Source: Alphaproteobacteria bacterium (lineage in GTDB: Bacteria; Pseudomonadota; Gammaproteobacteria; JAGOUN01). Taken from it: 64,000 nucleotides of DNA. Positions within the stretch are counted from its first letter, which is position 1. Each line of letters starts with the position of its first letter. The DNA lies in contig JAGKWX010000006.1 of NCBI GenBank assembly GCA_021151585.1, positions 1 through 64,000 of the forward strand. Reading direction: 5' to 3'. Of the stretch, positions 1 through 9,707 are shown in pieces. Below the pieces are notes generated by a model. That model did not search any database, had not been told where the DNA came from, and was given only the letters and a program-made list of their open reading frames with translations. Both the position numbers and the translations under genes were made by a program.

Positions 1-3000
1 CTCAGCAGAACAAGCCTTTTTTGCCTCAGTAATAATACGTTGTTCTTGCGGATTATCGCCATTATAGTCTGCATACATTTTACCAGCAAGCTTCGCTAAG
101 CCGGATAATAGCTTCAAGCCATCAGGAAACGAATGATGACTCTCTTTCATTTCAATGAAAAGGTAAAAACCGACAAAGATTAGATAATCTAAACCGAATT
201 GCTGGCTTGACAAATCAGCATATATATTGCAATTAGCATGTTCTTCAGCATATTCGACACAAGCCCAAATAAATTTATAAAAACACTGATCAAATACTCT
301 GCGTTGCTCCTCATCGAGAAGCGTTTTTTTATCCTCACTTGGTTGACTCGGATTTTGATAACCCCGCCTGTAATTCGCCAGTTTTTTCAAAAAGGCTAAT
401 AAATCTTTATCAACAATCTTCTCATCTTGAGACTCAACAACATCACCTGAGGTTAATGTATATTCATAGGTATCTTTATAGATCATAATATCCTGAACAC
501 AGGCGAAACTGGCATTATTTATAAATAAAGAAAATCTATGTCGCCAGCGATCTTGAATATGTACATTTTTCACAGCTGTTCTCGCTGCATTGATCACATC
601 TACTGATATATTCGATGTATCAACTACAAGCTTAACTGCTGCCGGTAAATTGACTAGCGAATCATTGTCCTCTGAGGTGAGAAAATATGTGACGATCGCA
701 TGAATGGCTGCAGAAACATCAGCCATATAGGCTTCATTACTAAAAACAGGATTCGCATTTGCAACAGCAACTGGCATATCAAAAAAAACATATGATCCAC
801 CTTCTCTAGGAATATGAACACGCTCAAACAAACCAACATCCTTCATGAACCAATTTAAAACCGTAGCGACTTTAAACACCGCCGCCCCAACAGGACCGCG
901 CTTATACTTATTGTCAAAAGAAAAATCAGAAGCAATATAATGCCCCCGTGTCCCGCCTTTGATATTAGTCAATAATAACAATAATCGCGATAACAGCGAG
1001 TAATCAATCCGCATAATAATACCATCAGGCACGCCATGCTTAATATAAAATTCTGTTCTAGCGTTTTCTTGCTTGCACCAGACTTCTTCACTGAGTCTGC
1101 CTCGCGGGAAGCCAAACATTCCTTGTCGAATAAAATTTACCAGCTCGCTTTGAAAAAAATCTAAACATTCTTGATCATCAACAAATGCAGGCATTGCATT
1201 GCTTGCCAAAATAGCTTTAAAAAAATAAACAATAATATTATTAAAAGCCATGTTCACGCTTTGAATATCTGTTTTATCATATTGTATGTCATAATAAGCA
1301 GCTAGTTCGCTAGCTTTTATAAGCTTTAATATATTACTCATATCAATGATTCGTCGCGCAACTTGATTGTCGTAATATTTCTTGACTAGCTTAACACCTA
1401 GCAGCTCTGATATTGCAAGAGGTGAATCTGTAGTTATGTTATTAGCTATAGCAAGCGCTTGTTGTTGTTCCGCTTTAATCATGAGATTATTCAAAGCATC
1501 AAGAGCATCCTCATCCATCCATTCCAACTTGTTCTTCAAAGAAATAAGATATTTAATGTCTTGTTTAAAAAAAAGATATTGAGAATTCACTAATGACTTA
1601 AAAAAATCTTCAAAAAAACATTTTTCTGCCGCCTGAAAATATATTAAATCATCACTATAGTGGGATAAAAAATATAATACCTCACCAATAAATTTCTTTT
1701 CATACTGAGAATAACCGAAAATTAGGATTTTAATAACACAAGCGATATACACAGGATTGCGTGTTAGCTTCTCGCCATTTTTTTCAGAACAAAGATAAGT
1801 CTTGTACAAGTTTAGTATTCTCTGCGCATTATAACCCTTACTTAAGGCTTGCCAGGCCTGAGAGTAATTGGGAAAATGCTCGTCATATAACGCGTCGGCG
1901 ATAGCAATAAAATCCTTCGCTAAATCTCTTTTATGAATAGGATGATGCTCATGCGTCAGATAGGCATAAATAAAAAATTTAAGATTCTTATCCTTTATCG
2001 CATTTTCAAAAGATGACTGAAACGCGTCTAAATTTGGATTCAAAACAAGTGTTCGCTTTGGCAATTCTTCTTTAATAAAAACATAGTGATTATTTTCACA
2101 TGCTATTTTATCGGCAACCTGAGATAGAACAACATTAGCACGCACTTGCAAAGCTATTAATTCTGAATATTTTGAATGATGCGAATCCACCGAGCTAACA
2201 TAATTGTTTGACACAAGCAAATGGTGCAGATAAAGCGCGACGGCATATCCAATCTTATAACGCAAAGATAAATCGTCAGGCAAATTGTCAATCAATAATT
2301 CTGCCGATGAAATAATAAAATTATAATATTTTAACCTCAGGTCAAACGCTCGAAGCAATGACCTTCGCCATATTGCATGAGCACTCGATTTATCATCTCT
2401 AGCATCTTCTACAAATTCTTCATGTGTTCTTATAAGAACATGGTTACGCTGATATTCTCGGTAATCTTGATATGCTTTTTTCACGAAATTATCTGCATCA
2501 AGTGATGTGATATCTGATAGAAAAGCAAAGTTTAATAATGTATGAATAAATTTCGCTACAAACGATTTTTCTTGTTTAGCCAGTACTAGATTCCATGTCA
2601 TCAGCCCTTCTAGATCATTAGCTTTCAATAAGTTAGATGTATTAAACGTTACAAAATGCCATGTTGAACTAGGAAAGTACTTCTCTATAACCAGGCCTAA
2701 ATCATAGGTAAATTTTTCATTATCGACAAGCTTAATCAACTGATCTATGGTAGAGACTAACTCTTGATTAAGAGTTTGTAATATTTTTTTCTCAGGATTT
2801 TCATCCGACGCTGTATTAAGAACGCTAAACCATTTAAATGCTTTGATCTCTCGCTGCCTCTGAAAACTCTGACTTGCTTCATACAAATATTGCTGCTTTT
2901 CTTGTGGAATATATCTCTCTTGCATTTCAGCACTTGATAAAGAAAACAACCATTCAGTGGAAAAATTTTTTTTGGATATTAGCAGTGAAAACTCATGTTG

Positions 3001-3894
3001 AGATAACTTATCAATACACAGAACACAAAAAACTCGTATCAATATTGCAAAATTGGAAAAATGATGGCCAAATTTACTTAATATATCGACGTAATCTATT
3101 AGCTCTTTTCCTGACTTTGCTTCTACTGCTCTGATGATATTTTTGATAATAAGAACTTCTTGACACCGCTCCAGTTGTTCTCGATCTGTCCGATACTTCA
3201 ATTTCAGTTGTTCACTAGTAATAGTGTCATATACCATACGGCATCGAAACAAGGAAACTTGCTTATGGTATAAATCTTTCTCTGTTATAAAGTCTTTCGC
3301 TGCGTCTACAAATGTCTCAGCGAAACATGATAATTGACCGCCCTGTGTTGGAATATCTAATATGTCACGAATAGATAAATCTACCTGAACAGGAATGCTC
3401 TCAGCGCTTCCGAATGGAAGTGTTAAGCGAACGGAAAATCTATTATCATCATATTTAGTACTTAAGTAGATATCTGTTAACGTCTTAGGCGGGACTGTTT
3501 GTTCATTTGTCAGCCACGAAATAACCGATTCTAGTTTTTGTAACTTGGCTTGTGTTTTAAGATCTGTGTTAAGATTATGCCTCTCAATATAGTCATATAG
3601 CGCGCCAGCCAAATTTCGCATGAATGCTTGAACCATTTTTTGCGATTCAGACAAAGATGAAACCTCTTCTTTGTCTGAAATCATCCCACCATAAGGAGCT
3701 AGTTGCGATGACAGATCACACCATTTTGTGTCATGATTCAGTGTATCAAGAAAATTTTCCAATCGCATACAATGCGCATACCCTAACCAAACAAGATCAA
3801 CTCCTCTGCGCAAAATATCATCAGCCTTGCCTTCGGGATTAATTGCAGTCCCATCACTCAATGGGTTATAACCGCCATATCTATTAGTTAGCAT
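1..3894 (-). CDS. Giant hypothetical protein (C-terminus beyond the left window edge)
   Basis: An uninterrupted minus-strand frame runs from an ATG at 3894 to base 1, so at least 1298 residues are encoded and the stop lies outside the window. I checked the frame codon by codon and found no stop. The product starts MLTNRYGGYNPLSDG, has no evident signal peptide or long membrane segment, and reads as a mostly helical, charged, soluble protein rich in Leu, Lys, Asp and Glu. I recognise no catalytic motif or repeat. It is divergent from ygfB across a 228-base AT-rich spacer. Size, composition and lack of housekeeping similarity are typical of secreted effectors of Legionellales, but that is inference; function is unknown. 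Confidence 0.8.
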   Translation of the reverse strand, partial: MLTNRYGGYNPLSDGTAINPEGKADDILRRGVDLVWLGYAHCMRLENFLDTLNHDTKWCDLSSQLAPYGGMISDKEEVSSLSESQKMVQAFMRNLAGALYDYIERHNLNTDLKTQAKLQKLESVISWLTNEQTVPPKTLTDIYLSTKYDDNRFSVRLTLPFGSAESIPVQVDLSIRDILDIPTQGGQLSCFAETFVDAAKDFITEKDLYHKQVSLFRCRMVYDTITSEQLKLKYRTDREQLERCQEVLIIKNIIRAVEAKSGKELIDYVDILSKFGHHFSNFAILIRVFCVLCIDKLSQHEFSLLISKKNFSTEWLFSLSSAEMQERYIPQEKQQYLYEASQSFQRQREIKAFKWFSVLNTASDENPEKKILQTLNQELVSTIDQLIKLVDNEKFTYDLGLVIEKYFPSSTWHFVTFNTSNLLKANDLEGLMTWNLVLAKQEKSFVAKFIHTLLNFAFLSDITSLDADNFVKKAYQDYREYQRNHVLIRTHEEFVEDARDDKSSAHAIWRRSLLRAFDLRLKYYNFIISSAELLIDNLPDDLSLRYKIGYAVALYLHHLLVSNNYVSSVDSHHSKYSELIALQVRANVVLSQVADKIACENNHYVFIKEELPKRTLVLNPNLDAFQSSFENAIKDKNLKFFIYAYLTHEHHPIHKRDLAKDFIAIADALYDEHFPNYSQAWQALSKGYNAQRILNLYKTYLCSEKNGEKLTRNPVYIACVIKILIFGYSQYEKKFIGEVLYFLSHYSDDLIYFQAAEKCFFEDFFKSLVNSQYLFFKQDIKYLISLKNKLEWMDEDALDALNNLMIKAEQQQALAIANNITTDSPLAISELLGVKLVKKYYDNQVARRIIDMSNILKLIKASELAAYYDIQYDKTDIQSVNMAFNNIIVYFFKAILASNAMPAFVDDQECLDFFQSELVNFIRQGMFGFPRGRLSEEVWCKQENARTEFYIKHGVPDGIIMRIDYSLLSRLLLLLTNIKGGTRGHYIASDFSFDNKYKRGPVGAAVFKVATVLNWFMKDVGLFERVHIPREGGSYVFFDMPVAVANANPVFSNEAYMADVSAAIHAIVTYFLTSEDNDSLVNLPAAVKLVVDTSNISVDVINAARTAVKNVHIQDRWRHRFSLFINNASFACVQDIMIYKDTYEYTLTSGDVVESQDEKIVDKDLLAFLKKLANYRRGYQNPSQPSEDKKTLLDEEQRRVFDQCFYKFIWACVEYAEEHANCNIYADLSSQQFGLDYLIFVGFYLFIEMKESHHSFPDGLKLLSGLAKLAGKMYADYNGDNPQEQRIITEAKKACSAE

Positions 3895-4122
3895 CAACCT
3901 TCTCCTGCATTCAAACCGCCCAAGCCTCTCTGGGTTTTATTATACTTTTGCTGTAATGCTAAAAATAAACAAGCAATATAACAAGACTAAAACAAACGAA
4001 ACAACGCAATAATAAACTTGAGAATAGCATTAAATAGGAGTTATGCATTAAATTAGCGTTATGAATCAAACAAATTAAATGCTAAAATACTTTATTCTTA
4101 ATTATTACCCATTTTATTTTTC

Positions 4123-4698
4123 ATGATACGAACCGCATTACCTCAATATGCCCCGCTAGCCGAATTTTTACTTGACTCTGGTGCATATCTCGATGCCTGT
4201 GAACTGCATGGCCTGCTCTGCGGCTTCATCAGCGGCGGCTTAACTGCGCCGAATATGGCTTGGCTGGCTTTATTATTATCCAGCGCGCAAGAAAATCGTC
4301 GAGTAGAGCTAGATGCTTGCGTACGGGCTTTGTTTGATGTCAGTTTTCAACAACTTAGCAGCTTTGGCTTTGATTTTGAGATTTTATTGCCCACACCCGA
4401 ACCTGATCAAGATTTATTGCTGATTAGCTCATTATCAAAATGGAGCGAACATTTTTTGCTGGGATTAGGCATTGCCGAGACATTAGCACACAAGAGCAAA
4501 GCTCAAAAGATGGACAAAAAAGGCATTAAAGAAGCCAAAGAAGATATCCAACGAGTCTCTCGCATTTACAATCAAATCTTACAATGCAACGAAGCGTTTG
4601 ATGAAGAAGCCTTTACCGCTTTGCTTGAGCACGTCAGAATCGCTACTATGCTTATTTTTACAGAATTAAATAGCCATATTCGCCCAACACAGCATTAA
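4123..4698 (+). CDS. ygfB: YecA/YgfB family protein
   Basis: The 191-aa product matches the UPF0149 (YgfB/YecA) family: the N-terminal ELHGLLCGFISGG stretch (about residues 28-40) is the family hallmark, followed by an all-helical body. It lacks a YecA-type C-terminal zinc-binding SEC-C tail, so it is the short YgfB form. In Enterobacteria and Legionella this gene precedes pepP and ubiH, exactly as here, with 12 bases to pepP, implying one operon. YgfB in Pseudomonas is a regulator of beta-lactamase-linked genes; whether that applies here is unknown. Family assignment is solid, role is not. Confidence 0.85.
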   Translation: MIRTALPQYAPLAEFLLDSGAYLDACELHGLLCGFISGGLTAPNMAWLALLLSSAQENRRVELDACVRALFDVSFQQLSSFGFDFEILLPTPEPDQDLLLISSLSKWSEHFLLGLGIAETLAHKSKAQKMDKKGIKEAKEDIQRVSRIYNQILQCNEAFDEEAFTALLEHVRIATMLIFTELNSHIRPTQH

Positions 4699-4710
4699 GG
4701 AATAACGCAT

Positions 4711-6027
4711 ATGTTAACTATTTCACAACAAGAATTCGGACAACGTCGCCAACAATTATTGGAAAAACTGCCCAAAGATGGTATTGCACTGATTCCATCG
4801 GCGAAAGAAATTTTGCGCAATGGTTTTGATAACACGTTTCAATTTCGTCAAAACAGCGATTTTTGGTATTTAACCGGATATAACGAAGCCAACGCCGTCC
4901 TGGTACTTGCACCCGGGCGGGCTGAAGGCGAGGTGATATTATTTAACCTTCCAAATGACCCCAAAGCTGAAATTTGGAATGGACGTCGCTCAGGACAAGT
5001 CGGTGCTTGTCGCGATTTTGGCATGCAACAAGCCTTTATAATTGATGACTTCGATAATAAGTTGCCGGAACTTTTTAAAGATAGAAACAGCGTTTATTAT
5101 CCTATGGGGCGCAATGCTGATTTTGATCGCCAAATAATGGAAGCCATGAATCGTGCACGCGCTGGCGTACGCCGCGGAGCAACAGCGCCAAGCGTTTTTT
5201 CTAATCTAGACTCTCTGCTACACAGCATGCGTGTCATCAAAAGCGAAGCAGAAATTGCAATTATGCAACACGTTAATGATATTTCCAGCGAAGCACATCG
5301 CCTCGCTATGCGCGCCTGCACAACAAGTCGCTATGAATATGAACTAGAAGGGATAATACGCGGACATTGCTATCAACATGGTTGCCGCGATATGGCTTAT
5401 GGTCCGATTGTTGGAGCCGGAGAAAATGCCTGTATCTTGCATTACGTCACTAACACAGCGCCAATTAAAAAGAATGATCTGGTATTAATTGATGCCGGTG
5501 GTGAATATCAAAATTACTCCTCTGATATTACCCGCACATTTCCTGCCAATGGACAATTTCAAGGCGAACAAAAAGTAATTTACGAAATCGTCTTAAACAC
5601 GCAAGTGAAAATGATAGAAATGATCAAGCCAGGGTTAAATTGGGATGCGCTGCAACAATCATGCAGACGTTTGTTAACTGAAGGATTGATCGATGCAGGT
5701 ATTTTAACAGGCTCCATCGATGAACTAATAGAAAAACAAGCCTACTCACCTTTCTACATGCATTTATTCGGTCATTATTTAGGCTTAGATACACACGATG
5801 CGGGCGCTTATAAAATAGGACATCATTGGCCGGATCTGCAAGCTGGTATGGTATTTACGGTTGAGCCCGGTTTATATATCAGCGCCAACACACCCAACGT
5901 TGATCCGCGCTGGTGGAATATTGGCGTGCGTATTGAAGATAATATTGTTGTAACAGACAACGGTTATCGCAATTTAACCACTGCGCCAAAATCCATCGCT
6001 GACATTGAGGCAGTGATGCGGGGGTGA
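4711..6027 (+). CDS. pepP: Xaa-Pro aminopeptidase (aminopeptidase P)
   Basis: The 438-aa protein is a full-length M24B metallopeptidase that removes N-terminal residues preceding proline in the cytoplasm. The AMP_N domain occupies about residues 1-135 (NSDFWYLTGYNEANAVL) and the pita-bread catalytic domain 175-430. All five dimanganese ligands are present: D261 and D272 (DAGGEY...SDITRTF), H355 (FGHYLGLDTHD), E386 (VEPGLY) and E409 (RIED), nearly the same numbering as the E. coli enzyme. It follows ygfB by 12 bases with a ribosome site (AAGGA) just after the ygfB stop. Confidence 0.95.
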   Translation: MLTISQQEFGQRRQQLLEKLPKDGIALIPSAKEILRNGFDNTFQFRQNSDFWYLTGYNEANAVLVLAPGRAEGEVILFNLPNDPKAEIWNGRRSGQVGACRDFGMQQAFIIDDFDNKLPELFKDRNSVYYPMGRNADFDRQIMEAMNRARAGVRRGATAPSVFSNLDSLLHSMRVIKSEAEIAIMQHVNDISSEAHRLAMRACTTSRYEYELEGIIRGHCYQHGCRDMAYGPIVGAGENACILHYVTNTAPIKKNDLVLIDAGGEYQNYSSDITRTFPANGQFQGEQKVIYEIVLNTQVKMIEMIKPGLNWDALQQSCRRLLTEGLIDAGILTGSIDELIEKQAYSPFYMHLFGHYLGLDTHDAGAYKIGHHWPDLQAGMVFTVEPGLYISANTPNVDPRWWNIGVRIEDNIVVTDNGYRNLTTAPKSIADIEAVMRG

Positions 6028-6041
6028 GGCTTCATTGACAA

Positions 6042-6085
6042 AAATAGCCAATATATGTCAACATATCGTTATATATTGGCTATTT
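6042..6085. repeat. Perfect 15-bp inverted repeat upstream of the ParD-like gene
   Basis: Arms at 6042-6056 and 6071-6085 (AAATAGCCAATATAT and its exact complement) are separated by 14 bases. The repeat lies between the pepP stop and the likely ParD start at 6097. No U-run follows, so it does not look like a simple terminator. Ribbon-helix-helix antitoxins bind such palindromes to repress their own promoter, so an autoregulatory operator is the best reading; a processing hairpin is the alternative. Confidence 0.6.
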
Positions 6086-6096
6086 CTGAGAAAAAA

Positions 6097-6396
6097 ATGC
6101 CCACATTGAGTATATCCCTACCGGACCAACTCAAAACATGGGTGTCGCAGCAAGTTTCTGTAGGTCGATATTCCAGCGCGAGCGATTACTTAAGAGATCT
6201 TATTCGTGAAGAACAGCAAGATCTTCAATGGCTAGCCAATAAACTTAATCCATTATTAGAAACGCCAGCGCAACATTTTGTTAGCGTAACCGCAGACGAT
6301 GTTAAAGTATCTGAAACATTACAAGTATTGACAATGTTATATGACAGCATGGATATTACCAACAAATTACGCGAGATACTTCAGCAATTAGCATAG
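6097..6396 (+). CDS. ParD-like antitoxin (ribbon-helix-helix), no toxin partner
   Basis: The 99-aa product begins MPTLSISLPDQLKTW, continues SVGRYSSASDYLRDLI, and thereby matches the ParD/CopG ribbon-helix-helix DNA-binding fold in residues 1-45; residues 46-99 would be the toxin-binding tail. An upstream in-frame ATG at 6055 would put the start inside the palindrome and add residues unlike the family, so I chose 6097. ParD normally precedes parE, but the next gene, 11 bases on, is ubiH, and no RelE/ParE ORF is present. It is either a solitary antitoxin or a housekeeping-operon regulator captured between pepP and ubiH. Confidence 0.75.
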   Translation: MPTLSISLPDQLKTWVSQQVSVGRYSSASDYLRDLIREEQQDLQWLANKLNPLLETPAQHFVSVTADDVKVSETLQVLTMLYDSMDITNKLREILQQLA

Positions 6397-6407
6397 GAGT
6401 TACATGA

Positions 6408-7592
6408 ATGCGGTCAAATTTTTTCGACATCATCATCTGCGGCGGCGGACACGTCGGTTCTTGCTTAGCGCTTGCATTAGCGCAACAAAATATTCATGTT
6501 GCGTTAATCGATAGCCTTTCTCCTGAACAAAGAAAAGCGGAGAACGATAATCGCGTATTTGCGTTATCTAATACCACAAAAAAAATATTAGAAAACCTAA
6601 GCGTGTGGGATTTATTGCAATCACATGCCACCCCCATACAACACATTCATGTTTCCAATAAGGGCAGCTTTGGTGCTGCGCGTTTACATGCAAAAGATTT
6701 TCAACAAGAAGCACTTGGCTACATGGTCTCGTCTCGCAATGTGCAGCGCGTATTAAATCAAGCCATTGAAAAAACGAATATAACAATCTTTACACCGGCT
6801 ACTTTAGAAAATTTTACCATTAACAAATTTAACGTAGAAGCTAGAATTATTGTAAGGACTAGCGACGCTCACCCTAGTGAACAGCTAACAATAAGCGCTC
6901 ACTGGCTCATCGGCGCCGATGGCGTAAATTCATTGGTGCGACAACACGCCAATATTGGAATGACAAAAAAAGATTATCAACAAAAAGCATTAGTTACGTT
7001 AATTGATGTAGAGCAATCACATCAATTTACAGCCTATGAACGTTTTGTCGGCGAAACAGCTATCGCATTATTACCATATACTCCCTGGCAATCTGTACTC
7101 ATCTGGAGCGGTGACAATGAGTTTATAGATGGGATTAATACGCTCAATGACGCCGCATTTTTAAATACATTACAGCAAGCGTTTGGTTACCGATTGGGGA
7201 AATTAAGCAGCTCATCACAACGCTCTAGCTACCCATTATCGCAAACACGCGCCGATAAAGTGCATGCAGAACGATTATTACTCGTAGGCAATGCATCACA
7301 AACACTGCACCCCATGGGTGCACAAGGGTTTAATTTGGCATTGCGCAATGTGGCACTACTTTCACAGTTGCTGAAAGAAGCGCGACGTAATCATATCCCC
7401 TGTTTTACACAATCCCTTATAGAAACATACGCGCAGCGACAAGAGATCGATACATCAAAAACAATACGCTTTACTAATCAACTAATACGCTTCTCGGAAA
7501 CATCCGGGCTATTGAGTAATACAGCACGCACTTTACTAATTAATGCATTAGGCATGAGCGGATTAGCGCAAAAGTATCTGCTAACTGTCTAA
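6408..7592 (+). CDS. ubiH: 2-octaprenyl-6-methoxyphenol hydroxylase, ubiquinone biosynthesis
   Basis: This 394-aa flavoprotein monooxygenase has the three family signatures: the dinucleotide-binding CGGGHVGS motif (residues 11-18), the GADGVNSLVR motif (169-178) and the FAD-ribityl motif LLLVGNASQTLHPMGAQGFN (near 289-308). Proteins of this family add hydroxyls to the ubiquinone ring at the inner membrane using O2. The position after pepP is the conserved place of ubiH, which favours UbiH over UbiF/UbiI; the ubiI gene that often follows is absent here, and the C6 hydroxylation is presumably handled by the separate coq7 at 32 kb. Confidence 0.85.
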   Translation: MRSNFFDIIICGGGHVGSCLALALAQQNIHVALIDSLSPEQRKAENDNRVFALSNTTKKILENLSVWDLLQSHATPIQHIHVSNKGSFGAARLHAKDFQQEALGYMVSSRNVQRVLNQAIEKTNITIFTPATLENFTINKFNVEARIIVRTSDAHPSEQLTISAHWLIGADGVNSLVRQHANIGMTKKDYQQKALVTLIDVEQSHQFTAYERFVGETAIALLPYTPWQSVLIWSGDNEFIDGINTLNDAAFLNTLQQAFGYRLGKLSSSSQRSSYPLSQTRADKVHAERLLLVGNASQTLHPMGAQGFNLALRNVALLSQLLKEARRNHIPCFTQSLIETYAQRQEIDTSKTIRFTNQLIRFSETSGLLSNTARTLLINALGMSGLAQKYLLTV

Positions 7593-7754
7593 AATCACCT
7601 CAGTCCTATCAAGCAGCGTGATTCATAGACATTATTTGGATTTTTTAACCACGGAATTTCGATTGATTACACGAGCAGATCTTGAAGTCCTTGCAATCAC
7701 GCTCGTTTTCCGTTCAAATAGTATATTAAAAATTCGAATCAATTGGAGAAAATC

Positions 7755-8078
7755 ATGGCTAAAGTCATCGCTGTTAGTGATAACTCATTTGAAACTGATG
7801 TGCTACAAGCGCCCACACCCGTCTTGGTTGATTTCTGGGCAGAATGGTGCGGGCCATGCAAAATGCTAGCACCTATCTTAGAAAGCGTCGTTGACGATTA
7901 CGCGGGCAAAATCAAAATTGTTAAATTAAATGTCGATGACAACCCAGAAACGGCTCCTAAGTTTGGGATTCGCGGCATTCCAACCCTGATTTTATTTAAA
8001 AATGGTGAAGTAGTTACAACAAAAGTTGGCGCGCTATCAAAATCACAGCTAACCGCGTTTCTAGACGAACATATTTAA
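7755..8078 (+). CDS. trxA: Thioredoxin
   Basis: The 107-aa product is a canonical cytosolic thioredoxin, reducing disulfides with electrons from thioredoxin reductase. The active site WCGPC sits at residues 31-35, and the cis-proline loop GIRGIPTL follows at about residue 73. An in-frame TTG lies at 7743, but GGAG at 7745-7748 sits six bases before the ATG at 7755 and decides the start. It precedes rho as in E. coli, 195 bases away. Confidence 0.97.
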   Translation: MAKVIAVSDNSFETDVLQAPTPVLVDFWAEWCGPCKMLAPILESVVDDYAGKIKIVKLNVDDNPETAPKFGIRGIPTLILFKNGEVVTTKVGALSKSQLTAFLDEHI

Positions 8079-8094
8079 TATTGCCCACCCTTGC

Positions 8095-8119
8095 TAGGGG
8101 CGAGCGCTGATCGCCCCTA
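8095..8119. repeat. Small perfect hairpin between trxA and rho
   Basis: Nine-base perfect arms TAGGGGCGA (8095-8103) and TCGCCCCTA (8111-8119) enclose a seven-base loop. There is no following T-run, so it is not a canonical intrinsic terminator. The GGGGCGA/TCGCCCC core is a common type of dispersed bacterial palindrome; an imperfect relative with a GGGGC arm lies before dnaN (44025-44106). Confidence 0.5.
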
Positions 8120-8273
8120 CAAACGGCGCATTGTTCTTGGTCACAAACAAAAAAACACTAGACAAACGCTGTTTTGACATTGTATGATAAAAAAAGTTTC
8201 AAGCGAGACTTCTGTAAACTACCTTGTAGTCCTTTCTAAAGTTAATTTAACAACATAAGCGAGTACCCTTCTA

Positions 8274-9545
8274 ATGGCACATGTCATCAATGATTTAAAT
8301 CAGTTAAAACTGATGAAAACTGAAGTCCTCATGGACCTAACCAAAGAACTGAATATTCAAAACATTGGCCGTTCAAAACGTCAAGATATTATTTTTGCTA
8401 TCCTAAAAGAGCAAGCAAAAAAAGAACAAGACATTACTGGTAGTGGTGTATTAGAAATTTTGCAAGACGGCTTTGGCTTCTTGCGCTCTAGCGAAGGCTC
8501 GTATTTAGCAGGTCCTGACGATATTTATGTATCGCCCAGCCAAATTCGTAAATTCAATTTACGAACAGGCGATTCTGTTATTGGTAAAATTCGCCCGCCT
8601 AAAGAAGGCGAACGCTATTTTGCCCTATTAAAAGTCAGCACTATTAATGGTGACGATCCTGAAAGTGCGCGTGATAAAATTCTATTTGAAAACTTAACCC
8701 CTTTATTTGCTGAAGAACGCTTACGCGTTGAATGTGGTAATGGCAGCACTGAAGATATCACGGCTCGCGTTATTGATTTAATCGCGCCGATGGGTAAAGG
8801 ACAGCGTGGATTGATTGTTTCACCGCCAAAAGCGGGTAAAACAATGATGTTACAAAACATCGCGCATTCAATTGTAGCTAATCATCCTGATTGTTATTTG
8901 ATGGTATTATTAATTGATGAGCGCCCTGAAGAAGTAACAGAAATGACACGATCTGTTAAAGGCGAAGTCATTGCCAGCACATTCGATGAACCAGCATCAC
9001 GTCACGTGCAAGTGGCTGAAATGGTGATTGAAAAAGCAAAACGTTTGGTAGAGCACAAAAAAGATGTTGTCATTTTATTGGATTCGATCACTCGACTAGC
9101 GCGGGCATACAATACCGTCGTCCCCGCTTCTGGCAAAGTATTAACTGGGGGTGTTGATGCTAATGCATTACAACGTCCAAAACGCATTTTCGGTGCTGCA
9201 CGTAATGTCGAAGAAGGGGGTAGTTTAACTATTCTTGCAACAGCATTGGTGGATACTGGCTCAAAAATGGATGATGTGATTTTTGAAGAATTCAAAGGAA
9301 CGGGTAACCTCGAATTACATCTTGATCGCCGTATTGCTGAAAAACGTATTTATCCTGCAATTAATATTAATAAATCTGGTACCCGTCGTGAAGAATTACT
9401 GACAAAACCTGATGAATTACAAAAAATGTGGATTCTACGTAAATTACTACATCCTATGGATGAATTAGCAGCGATGGAGTTCCTCATTGATCGTCTAAAA
9501 CGCACGAAGACAAATGAGCAGTTTTTTGAAGAGATGAAGAAGTAA
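8274..9545 (+). CDS. rho: Transcription termination factor Rho
   Basis: The 423-aa protein is a standard hexameric RNA-dependent ATPase/helicase that terminates transcription. The N-terminal RNA-binding region carries GFGFLR (about 66-71) and YVSPSQIRKFNLRTGD; the Walker A motif SPPKAGKT is at about 183-190; the Q-loop/R-loop motifs LDSITRLARAYN and SGKVLTGGVDANAL follow. The N-terminus is a few residues longer than E. coli Rho and no strong ribosome site precedes 8274; an alternative start is the ATG at 8313. The leader of about 195 bases could hold the autoregulatory site known for rho genes. Confidence 0.96.
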   Translation: MAHVINDLNQLKLMKTEVLMDLTKELNIQNIGRSKRQDIIFAILKEQAKKEQDITGSGVLEILQDGFGFLRSSEGSYLAGPDDIYVSPSQIRKFNLRTGDSVIGKIRPPKEGERYFALLKVSTINGDDPESARDKILFENLTPLFAEERLRVECGNGSTEDITARVIDLIAPMGKGQRGLIVSPPKAGKTMMLQNIAHSIVANHPDCYLMVLLIDERPEEVTEMTRSVKGEVIASTFDEPASRHVQVAEMVIEKAKRLVEHKKDVVILLDSITRLARAYNTVVPASGKVLTGGVDANALQRPKRIFGAARNVEEGGSLTILATALVDTGSKMDDVIFEEFKGTGNLELHLDRRIAEKRIYPAININKSGTRREELLTKPDELQKMWILRKLLHPMDELAAMEFLIDRLKRTKTNEQFFEEMKK

Positions 9546-9556
9546 TTTAAAATACG

Positions 9557-9684
9557 CTATGACAAGAGCAACTGAAACCCTTCTCCCTCCCCGGGAGAAG
9601 GTGGTCAACACGTCAGGTTAGAAGGGATTATGCCCCCTCGCCTCTTTCTCAACAGGAGAGGAACTTGAGTTGCTATTGTCATAG
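9557..9684. repeat. 128-bp imperfect palindromic element (MITE/REP-like)
   Basis: The ends are inverted repeats: CTATGACAAGAGCAACT at 9557-9573 pairs with AGTTGCTATTGTCATAG at 9668-9684 with one mismatch. Inside are a CTCCC/GGGAG hairpin near 9583-9600 and an AGAAAGAG/CTCTTTCT-type pair further in. It encodes nothing and fills the rho-EVE gap. Structure is that of a miniature inverted-repeat element or an extended REP-type repeat that can also act as a transcription end. Confidence 0.6.
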
Positions 9685-9707
9685 TTACCCTGATGTAGAA
9701 ACTTACT

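Noticed and set aside
7618..7869. 83-codon plus-strand frame before and over the start of trxA
   Set aside because: Overlaps trxA in another frame, no ribosome site, no recognisable product; shadow of trxA.
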